DNA of 5,259 bases from Bacteroidota bacterium (GTDB taxonomy: Bacteria > Bacteroidota > Bacteroidia > UBA8524): contig DQHT01000056.1 in assembly GCA_003531115.1 (NCBI GenBank), forward strand, positions 11,698 to 16,956. The letters run 5' to 3'. The position numbers and the translations under genes are program-made. A model generated the notes under the pieces. It saw only the letters and a list, made by a program, of their open reading frames with translations. It was not told the origin of the DNA and searched no databases. Positions 1 through 5,259 of the stretch are shown one piece after another (position 1 is the stretch's first letter; every line of letters starts with the position of its first letter).

Positions 1-201
1 ATTGGCCCGAAACCGGCTCCTGTCGGCGCCAAGCACCCAGGCGTAACAATGGTGGGTGGCATCCGGATATTTTTCTTTTAACTCATGGATCCGTGTTTTG
101 ATCTCTTCTTCATCCTGTACCGGATAAGCATAGGCATAAAACCTACTTCCCCTGTCTTTCCATTCTGCGTATGATTCCTTTTCAATAGTCAGATAAGTCA
201 T
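1..201 (-). CDS. YigZ / IMPACT (UPF0029) family protein, N-terminal part, cut by the window edge
   Basis: Only the first 67 codons are present; the gene runs off the left edge. The translation begins MTYLTIEKESYAEW and contains GSRFYAYAYPV (about residues 18-28), an EEEIKTRIHELKEKYPDA segment (30-47) and HHCYAWVLGADRSRFRAN (49-66). This order (SRF, then a helix ending in YPdA, then HHCxAW and a Gly) is the N-terminal signature of the family of E. coli YigZ and eukaryotic IMPACT. Full-length members are about 200 residues, so roughly two thirds is missing, including the DDGEP motif expected next. The biochemical role of bacterial members is poorly defined; IMPACT is a translation regulator acting through GCN1/GCN2, which should not be assumed here. 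The ATG at 201-199 shares one base with the uvrC stop (TAATG), which points to translational coupling and supports this start. Family assignment is firm; function is open. Confidence 0.88.
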   Translation of the reverse strand, partial: MTYLTIEKESYAEWKDRGSRFYAYAYPVQDEEEIKTRIHELKEKYPDATHHCYAWVLGADRSRFRAN

Positions 202-2015
202 TACCTGTTCTGATTAAAATAGGCGAAAACAAGTTTGGCTTTAGCTTTTCCCAGCACCACGGCCAATTCACTTTCTGATGCTTCCCTGACTTTTTTAATG
301 GAACGAAAATGGGTCAACAGCATATTTGCCATTTCTTTTCCTATACCCTTTATTTCAGTTAATTCCGTTTTAAGTGTTCCCTTGTTACGGCGTTTACGGT
401 GATGGGTGATCCCAAAACGGTGGGCCTCATCCCGCATTTGTTGAATAACCTTTAAGGTTTCTGATTTTTTATCGATCAACATCGGAAAAGGATCTTCCGG
501 GTAATAGATCTCTTCGAGCCGCTTGGCAATGCCAATGATGGCCATTTTTCCGTAAGCTCCGATCTCTTTCAGTGCAGCTACAGAAGAACTAAGCTGTCCT
601 TTTCCTCCATCGATCACTACCAACTGGGGCAAGGCTTCTCCTTCTTCCATCATTCGCAAATAGCGTCGGGTAAGCACCTCTTTCATGGTAGCAAAATCAT
701 CGGGACCACTAACCGTTTCTATATTAAAATGGCGGTATTCTTTTTTGGAAGGCTTTCCATCCCTGAAAACCACACAGGCCGAAACAGGGTATGTTCCAAG
801 CAGGTTAGAGTTGTCAAAACATTCGATATGATGAGGAAGCTCGGTCAGGCGGAGGTCTTCTTTCATCTGGTTCATCAGTCGTTCTACCTTTACTTCCGGA
901 TTAAGTTTTTCATACTGTTCCATCCTGTCGCGCATGTAATAGCGCACATTTTTTTCCGAGAGGTCGAGCAGCTTCTTTTTGTCGCCAATTTTAGGAACGG
1001 TGAATCGGATCGCTTCATCGCTGATATCGGGATCGAAAGGCACCAAAATCTCACGACTCGTACTGTTATAGCGGGCCCTTATTTCGCCGATCGCGAGGCT
1101 GAGCAATTCTTCACGGCTTTCATCCAGGTTCTTTTTTAGTTCAATGGTCTGGGTTTGAATGATCATGCCATTGATCACCTTCATAAAATTAACAAAGGCA
1201 TAGTTCCCTTCCGAGGCGATGGTAAACACATCCACATCGTGAATAGAATGGCTCACAATGGTGCTTTTGCTCTGGTAATTTTCAAGCATTTCCAGCTTCT
1301 TCCTAAAAAACTCAGCCTGCTCGAATTGCCAGGAATCGGAGGCTGCCTGCATGGATTCTTTTAAATGATTCACCGCTTCGCCAATACTGCCTTTCAAAAT
1401 CTTGCGAACCTGCTCGAGAGAAGCCATGTATTCTTCTTCACTTTGTAAGCCTTCACAGGGGCCTTTGCAATTGCCAATATGGTATTCCAGGCACACTTTA
1501 AATTTCCCCGCCCTGATATTTTTTTCACTGAGATTCAGGTTGCAATTGCGAAGCGGATAAAGTTGCCGAACCATATCAAGAATGGTGTGCATCATACGCC
1601 CGGAGGCATAGGGACCAAAATATTCTGAACCGTCCCTGATCAGGGTTCGGGTAGGAAATACCTTCGGAAAACGGTCTTTGGTGATCCGAATGAAGGGATA
1701 GGTTTTATCATCCTTCAGGCTGATATTGTATTTAGGCCGGTATTCTTTGATGAGGCTGTTTTCGAGTAAAAGGGCATCGATCTCCGAGTCGACCAGGGCA
1801 AATTCAATGCGCCTGATGCGACCAACCATCACGGCGGTTTTGCGGTTTTCGTAGTGGTTTTTATTGAAATAGGAACTGACTCTTTTTTTTAGGCTTTTTG
1901 CCTTTCCGATATAGATCAATTCATTGTTTTCATCAAAATATTTGTAGATGCCCGGTGAATCCGGAATCTGCCGGATCGTTTTTTTTAAACTCTCATCATG
2001 GACATGAACGGCCAT
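201..2015 (-). CDS. uvrC: UvrABC system protein C (excinuclease ABC subunit C)
   Basis: UvrC makes both incisions, 3' and 5' of a DNA lesion, after UvrA/UvrB have found it (cytoplasmic nucleotide excision repair). The 604-residue protein is of normal length and has all expected parts in order. The GIY-YIG nuclease spans about 17-98, with GIY at 22-24, YIG at 35-37, Arg45 and the metal-binding Glu85 in LLLENSLIKEYRPKYN. Four cysteines (158, 175, 183, 187) follow, then a UVR domain that contacts UvrB (about 212-250). The RNase H-like nuclease has Asp401 (ECFDNS), Asp469 (VIDGGKGQ) and His532 (RDEAHRF), matching the DDH triad of characterised UvrC. A helix-hairpin-helix region (552-600, LTEIKGIGKEMANMLLTHF first) binds DNA. 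The start is well set: an in-frame TGA lies only two codons upstream and the next Met is residue 63, beyond the GIY-YIG motif. It sits three bases after the acidic-protein gene and overlaps the YigZ-family start by one base. It appears intact and active. Confidence 0.98.
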   Translation of the reverse strand: MAVHVHDESLKKTIRQIPDSPGIYKYFDENNELIYIGKAKSLKKRVSSYFNKNHYENRKTAVMVGRIRRIEFALVDSEIDALLLENSLIKEYRPKYNISLKDDKTYPFIRITKDRFPKVFPTRTLIRDGSEYFGPYASGRMMHTILDMVRQLYPLRNCNLNLSEKNIRAGKFKVCLEYHIGNCKGPCEGLQSEEEYMASLEQVRKILKGSIGEAVNHLKESMQAASDSWQFEQAEFFRKKLEMLENYQSKSTIVSHSIHDVDVFTIASEGNYAFVNFMKVINGMIIQTQTIELKKNLDESREELLSLAIGEIRARYNSTSREILVPFDPDISDEAIRFTVPKIGDKKKLLDLSEKNVRYYMRDRMEQYEKLNPEVKVERLMNQMKEDLRLTELPHHIECFDNSNLLGTYPVSACVVFRDGKPSKKEYRHFNIETVSGPDDFATMKEVLTRRYLRMMEEGEALPQLVVIDGGKGQLSSSVAALKEIGAYGKMAIIGIAKRLEEIYYPEDPFPMLIDKKSETLKVIQQMRDEAHRFGITHHRKRRNKGTLKTELTEIKGIGKEMANMLLTHFRSIKKVREASESELAVVLGKAKAKLVFAYFNQNR

Positions 2016-2018
2016 AGA

Positions 2019-2732
2019 TCAGGATGCTTGGAGCCCATCGGCAAACGCACATAAGGTGCCATACAGAGCAAGGTGAAGGGCCTTTTGATGCTGCGAATGC
2101 AAGATCGTTTTTTTCACTTCTTCCCTGCTTTCATGCGTAATAAAAAAGGCAAGCAGGGGAACAAATATTTCAGTCAGTTCTTCTGTTTTTACGTTCTCTC
2201 CCAGTTGAACGATCTCAGAAATGGAGGCCTCTGCAATATCTTCGTTGCTGATAATTTCTTCATAGATAAAAAAATCATCCTGATACAGGTCGTCATCGGC
2301 CAGTAAAAATTCGGTCAGGTAATCATTCAGGTCAACAGGTATTTCCTGTTCATACGCTTCCGATAAGTAGATATAGAGGTTGAGTAACTCACTGCCCCTG
2401 TCACTGGTTTCATCTTCAATCTTCATCCACTCCTCTGAATCGAGGTAATTCTCATCGAGTTGTGCTGCATCGGAGGCGATGAAACTCAACATTAACAAGT
2501 CAAACAGATAATGATAAAGAGGTTCAAAAGCCGGGTGATCGTCCAGACTCTTTTCCAAATCAGCGAGCTTACTTTTAAAATCACCGCTACGGCTCAGTAA
2601 GGTAGTCAGGCGTTCAAGCAGCTGGTCACCTTCTTTTTCCGGCATACCTGCTGTACCTTCCACAAATCCACGGATCATGGCCTGCAGGGCATTGTTAATC
2701 GGGGGGATGATCTGGTTCATGCCTGGTTCCAT
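2019..2732 (-). CDS. Uncharacterised, strongly acidic conserved-looking protein between the dihydroorotase homologue and uvrC
   Basis: I do not recognise this family. The 237-residue product has no signal peptide, no clear membrane segment and no nuclease, kinase or nucleotide-binding motif, so it is probably cytoplasmic. It is very acidic: by my count 49 Asp/Glu against 14 Lys/Arg. Acidic runs include LLADDDLYQDDFFIYEE (about 143-159). The sequence reads as mostly helical, with Leu/Ile/Phe-rich amphipathic stretches (for example 69-86 and 195-207) and only one Cys (233). The longest start (Met1, 2732) overlaps the dihydroorotase gene by 16 bases; Met5 at 2720 would give an ATGA overlap and is equally or more likely, making a 233-residue protein. 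The stop is followed after three bases by the uvrC ATG. The open frame, codon use similar to its neighbours and tight coupling on both sides argue for a real gene. Position alone does not show a role in pyrimidine metabolism or repair. Confidence 0.85.
   Translation of the reverse strand: MEPGMNQIIPPINNALQAMIRGFVEGTAGMPEKEGDQLLERLTTLLSRSGDFKSKLADLEKSLDDHPAFEPLYHYLFDLLMLSFIASDAAQLDENYLDSEEWMKIEDETSDRGSELLNLYIYLSEAYEQEIPVDLNDYLTEFLLADDDLYQDDFFIYEEIISNEDIAEASISEIVQLGENVKTEELTEIFVPLLAFFITHESREEVKKTILHSQHQKALHLALYGTLCAFADGLQAS
2717..2732 (-). other. Overlap of dihydroorotase-like stop with two candidate starts of the acidic protein
   Basis: The minus strand reads ATGGAACCAGGCATGA. The last ATGA holds the TGA stop of the dihydroorotase homologue and, one base upstream, the second candidate ATG (Met5) of the next gene. 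The first ATG gives a 16-base overlap. The ATGA form is the same as at the 3976-3979 junction, which makes Met5 the better guess; neither start has a clear Shine-Dalgarno sequence. Confidence 0.6.
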
Positions 2733-3979
2733 TTTCCTTTACAAAAAGTTCCTGTTATTTTTCCTTTTAAGTCCTTCATCCATAGAGGACTATAAATAGA
2801 TTTTGATCGGTTGTTTGCCTTGTTTAAAGTCCATAACCCTTCCCTGTCAAAAACGGTGAGGTTGGCCTGATTTCCAACAGCCATACCCTTGAGTTGCTGA
2901 TTCAATATTCTACGTGGATTATGGCTGAGTAAATCAACCAGGCGCTCATCACTGATGGCTGGAAGCGCAGCCAGCAAGGATGGAAGTACGGTCTGTATGC
3001 TGCTGATCCCGAATGCAGCATAATCAAATTCTACTTCCTTGTGTTCGGTGTCTTCGGGATGATGGTCGGAAACAACGGCATCGATGGTACCATCCAATAC
3101 GGCATTTTTTAGTGCCTTGATATGGTTTTTTGTGCGAAAAGGAGGAAATACCTTATAGCGGCTGTCGTAATTTTCGAGATGACTGTCATCATACAAAAGC
3201 TGATGAACAGCCACATCACAGCTAACCTGAAGTCCTTCTTTTTTAGCAGCACGAATAAGTTTCACAGCTCCTTCTGTAGAAATATGCGAAAAATGGATCT
3301 TACCCCCTGTATACCTTAAAAGAGCCAAATCCCTTTCCAGAGCAATGGTTTCTGCATGGTCGGGTATGCCTTTGAGGCCGAGTAAGGTGCTTTGGTATCC
3401 TTCGTGCATTTGGCCATGTGCCGAAATGCTACCCTCATCCGATTGCACACATAGCAGGCCGTCGAAGCCTCTTACATAAAGCAGGGCCCTTTGCATGACC
3501 CCTGCTTTAATGGAGCTATTGGCATTGGAAAAAGCGACTGCACCGCTTTGATGCATATCAAACATTTCCGTTATTTCGGCACCTTCAAGGTCTTTGCTTA
3601 TAGCACCCATTGGTAAGGCATCGATCGGTAAACGGGATGACGTATTGAGGATGTATTCGATCTCCGATTTAGACTGGAGTACAGGATAGGTGTCGGGTAA
3701 AAGGGCCACGGCAGTAAACCCACCTGCTGCTGCGGCTTTGGATCCGCTTTTCAGATCTTCTTTAAATTCAAAACCAGGATCCCGAAAATTAGCCCGCATA
3801 TCCAGCCAACCCGGAGAAACAAGGCAACCTTTTCCATCAATGTGCTCCACTCCTTTTTGGGTTATGGAAGTGGCTATTTCTTTTATTTTTCCCTCGGAAA
3901 TAAAAATATCCCGGGTCTTTTGATGGAAGGGAGACTGTGGATCGATGATCCGAACCTGTTTAAGAATGAGCTGGGTCAT
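2717..3979 (-). CDS. Dihydroorotase family protein (PyrC-like), lacking the HxH metal motif; possible pseudoenzyme
   Basis: The 420-residue protein has the full amidohydrolase layout of type I dihydroorotases: an N-terminal beta segment (1-55), a TIM barrel (about 56-345) and a C-terminal beta part ending with SIYSPLWMKDLKGKITGTFCKGKW. Active dihydroorotases interconvert carbamoyl-aspartate and dihydroorotate in pyrimidine synthesis. Typical enzymes have DxHxHxRePG after strand 1; here it is DMRANFRDPG, so both metal-ligand histidines are replaced (Arg62, Asn64), while Arg66 remains. The usual PNT motif is LPDTYP, with Asp96 in place of the substrate-contacting Asn. His232 (SHIST), His259 and Asp305 (SDHHPED) are kept. 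From memory, many Bacteroidota carry such a variant under the name dihydroorotase; in Pseudomonas a similar inactive homologue (PyrC'/PyrX) supports aspartate transcarbamoylase assembly. Activity is therefore doubtful by inference. The ATG forms an ATGA overlap with the upstream BatA-type gene. Family is certain; catalytic status is not. Confidence 0.9.
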   Translation of the reverse strand: MTQLILKQVRIIDPQSPFHQKTRDIFISEGKIKEIATSITQKGVEHIDGKGCLVSPGWLDMRANFRDPGFEFKEDLKSGSKAAAAGGFTAVALLPDTYPVLQSKSEIEYILNTSSRLPIDALPMGAISKDLEGAEITEMFDMHQSGAVAFSNANSSIKAGVMQRALLYVRGFDGLLCVQSDEGSISAHGQMHEGYQSTLLGLKGIPDHAETIALERDLALLRYTGGKIHFSHISTEGAVKLIRAAKKEGLQVSCDVAVHQLLYDDSHLENYDSRYKVFPPFRTKNHIKALKNAVLDGTIDAVVSDHHPEDTEHKEVEFDYAAFGISSIQTVLPSLLAALPAISDERLVDLLSHNPRRILNQQLKGMAVGNQANLTVFDREGLWTLNKANNRSKSIYSPLWMKDLKGKITGTFCKGKWNQA

Positions 3980-5037
3980 GCTGTTTTCAGAAATCTAAGC
4001 AAAAGTATTTCAATTGCAATAAAGAGCAAGGTTAAAAACACGGCGAGTTTCCACAATTGTTTGCCGCTATCCATTTCGCGTATCGTTTTGCCAAGGCTTT
4101 CTGCATTTCCATCGATCACCCGGGCCTGAGTCCCCGGAGCCAGGCGTGCAGCTAAGTCCTCCCCTTTCCATATTTCGGTTTGACTTTCTTTGCGGTCGTA
4201 ATTTAAACTTACAGACTGAAGTCGCTCCGATTCTCCTTTTTTCTTTAACCAGAAAGAGCCGGCAGTTTGCAAGGATTCATCAAGGCGTAAAAACTGGCTG
4301 TTATTTCGAATCACAAGCTCCGGGATAAAAACACCCGCTTCACCCTCCATCTCGATAATGTCCTCTTTGGCGCCTCGCTCTTTTCGTAATGGAACCAGGG
4401 TGCTTGTACCGATCGGGTAATAAAGCGACTGTCCGGGAATACTCCGAAACCCGGCCTGCAGGAGGGTTGCCGGAAAAAGGAAATGGCGGGTTAGGCTGCT
4501 CCAATCCTGCGAAAGAGCGAGACTCAGATAATACACCTGGCCTTTTCCTTTCTGGAACAAGGTGAGAATTGGAATTCCCTGTTTGGTGCCAAGCAGATTT
4601 TCATACGAACCGGAAGCCGGTGTTTGCCAGGGATAATAACGGTACAAGGCAGGATAGGCCATGCGCTCGTTTATTTTTTCGATGATCTCTTTATAGACAG
4701 GATGATCGGTATTAACTGCATTGATCTCTTCTGACACTGCAACGGCAGTCCCTAAAAGTGGAAGTCCAAAACTGGAAGCCAGAGCATTCATAGCTTCGGT
4801 ATTTCCTTCGGCCGGTATCAATACAAGGCTCCCTCCTTCTTCCGTATATTTTTTCAGTTCGGAAATAAGACCGGTGCTCATCTCTGGCAGTTCCTGAACG
4901 AGGATGAGGTCATAATCACCAAACGAACGGTAGTCGAGTTGTTTTGAAGAAGCGACTTCATAGATAAAAAAGGGATCCGTTTTAAAAACGGCTTCCACCT
5001 CATTTGACGGCTTTTGATCCGGAACGATATGGAGCAC
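3976..5037 (-). CDS. C-terminal part of a BatA-type membrane protein, separated from its upstream part by an in-frame TGA
   Basis: This 353-codon frame looks like the C-terminal half of the long BatA/vWA-type proteins of Bacteroidota (usually about 650-700 residues, with N-terminal membrane helices and a von Willebrand-like domain). Residues about 1-75 form an alpha/beta segment with FGDYDLILVQELPEMS (39-54) and EEGGSLVLIPAEGN (66-79), resembling a glutamine-amidotransferase-like fold as in related DUFs. A longer beta-rich region follows. A single hydrophobic helix at about 329-348 (LWKLAVFLTLLFIAIEILLL) is followed by a short RFLKTA tail, so the chain is anchored at its C terminus. No signal peptide lies at the start. 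The assigned start is GTG (5037-5035), with no visible ribosome binding site, just one codon after the TGA; it is a default choice, since the homologous chain reads through from upstream. The stop overlaps the dihydroorotase start (ATGA). Function in the family is not well established; a cell-envelope role is inferred. Confidence 0.75.
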   Translation of the reverse strand: MLHIVPDQKPSNEVEAVFKTDPFFIYEVASSKQLDYRSFGDYDLILVQELPEMSTGLISELKKYTEEGGSLVLIPAEGNTEAMNALASSFGLPLLGTAVAVSEEINAVNTDHPVYKEIIEKINERMAYPALYRYYPWQTPASGSYENLLGTKQGIPILTLFQKGKGQVYYLSLALSQDWSSLTRHFLFPATLLQAGFRSIPGQSLYYPIGTSTLVPLRKERGAKEDIIEMEGEAGVFIPELVIRNNSQFLRLDESLQTAGSFWLKKKGESERLQSVSLNYDRKESQTEIWKGEDLAARLAPGTQARVIDGNAESLGKTIREMDSGKQLWKLAVFLTLLFIAIEILLLRFLKTA

Positions 5038-5040
5038 TTT

Positions 5041-5043
5041 TCA
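5041..5043 (-). other. In-frame TGA stop interrupting the BatA-type reading frame
   Basis: Reading the minus strand, the codons are GTG CGC AAC TCC TGA AAA GTG CTC CAT ATC, giving VRNS*KVLHI. There is no change of frame on either side, so one base substitution (for example CGA, GGA or TTA to TGA) or a base-call error would explain it. Two neighbouring genes use TGA as a normal terminator, which argues against genome-wide reassignment of TGA. Confidence 0.8.
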
Positions 5044-5259
5044 GGAGTTGCGCACCTCGAAAGAGAAATACAGCTTATCGTCGAACACGATCGGAAAACC
5101 CTGAATTTGAACCAGTACCTGATTCCAGCCTTCCGTTTCCGGGATAAAAGCAATATCCACCACCGATTCCAGTCCTGCACCGATCTCCAGAGCTGCCAAT
5201 CCTTTTTGAACGCCGTTTACACTTAGCGTTACTGTACTATTTTGCAGGTTTTCGGTTCG
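5041..5259 (-). CDS. Middle fragment of the same BatA-type protein, ending at an in-frame TGA; 5' part beyond the window
   Basis: Seventy-two sense codons and a TGA are readable from the right edge in the same frame as the gene to the left. The residues include STVTLSVNGVQKGLAALEIG and WNQVLVQIQGFPIVFDDKLYFSFEVRNS, a beta-sandwich-like segment. In BatA-type proteins of Bacteroidota a segment of this kind (FDDxxYFSFxV) runs straight into a K-V-L-x-I strand, and here KVLHIVPDQ follows right after the stop in the same frame. The two pieces are therefore most likely one gene interrupted by a nonsense codon. The N-terminal BatA helices and vWA domain would lie outside the window. If TGA really ends translation, this product lacks the C-terminal membrane helix. 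Confidence 0.7.
   Translation of the reverse strand, partial: RTENLQNSTVTLSVNGVQKGLAALEIGAGLESVVDIAFIPETEGWNQVLVQIQGFPIVFDDKLYFSFEVRNS

Noticed and set aside
729..1364. Plus-strand open frames opposite uvrC
   Set aside because: They lie entirely antisense to a complete, highly conserved gene and show no family features; similar plus-strand frames at 2073-2306, 3122-3319, 3690-4129, 4146-4328 and 5014-5226 are rejected for the same reason.
1979..1989. A8 tract after TTT near the uvrC start (coding strand T TTA AAA AAA AC), and a second A8 at 1883-1890, as possible slippage or frameshift sites
   Set aside because: They encode ordinary LeuLysLys codons in an AT-leaning gene; the frame continues to a full-length UvrC, and a shift at codon 10 would give no useful product. 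No stimulatory hairpin is evident.
5041..5043. TGA as a selenocysteine codon
   Set aside because: The position is in a beta strand linker of an envelope-type protein with no redox motif, I see no convincing stem-loop directly downstream, and selenoproteins are not known in this family.
4878..5180. A 100-codon minus-strand frame across the BatA-type interruption
   Set aside because: It is shifted relative to the frame that shows BatA-type residues on both sides, its translation is rich in Arg, Ser, Trp and Cys with no recognisable motif, and it looks like an out-of-frame shadow.
1..5259. A defence system, mobile element or other undescribed multi-gene system
   Set aside because: No transposase, integrase, terminal repeats, toxin-antitoxin pair or defence domains are visible; the genes are housekeeping or conserved types with uniform base composition and orientation.

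Overview
The window looks like chromosomal DNA of a member of the Bacteroidota. The evidence is a BatA/von Willebrand-type protein of the kind common in that phylum, a dihydroorotase homologue of the divergent Bacteroidota type that lacks the usual HxH metal motif, and no obvious Shine-Dalgarno sequence at the gene starts. I cannot fix the class or genus from the sequence alone.

Every gene lies on the minus strand, so transcription runs from the right end of the window to the left. In that order they are: (1) a large BatA-type membrane protein whose 5' part lies beyond the right edge, and whose reading frame is broken by one in-frame TGA at 5041-5043 (5041-5259 before it, 3976-5037 after it); (2) a dihydroorotase-family protein, 2717-3979; (3) an unrecognised, very acidic 237-residue protein, 2019-2732; (4) the nucleotide excision repair endonuclease subunit UvrC, 201-2015; (5) the N-terminal 67 codons of a YigZ/IMPACT family protein, 1-201, cut by the left edge.

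The genes are packed with no real spacer. The BatA/dihydroorotase junction is an ATGA overlap, and so probably is the dihydroorotase/acidic protein junction. The acidic protein and uvrC are separated by three bases and share a frame (TGA TCT ATG). uvrC and the YigZ-family gene overlap by one base (TAATG). This suggests one co-transcribed, translationally coupled operon. Any promoter should lie right of the window and any terminator left of it; I see neither inside. No stretch of 300 bases lacks a gene, and there are no RNA genes, insertion sequences, repeats or CRISPR arrays that I can support.

The functions are mixed (envelope protein, pyrimidine-enzyme relative, DNA repair, YigZ), so this looks like a housekeeping cluster and not a dedicated system such as phage defence. 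The points worth a second look are the in-frame stop in the BatA-type gene, the missing metal ligands in the dihydroorotase homologue, and the acidic protein of unknown function.
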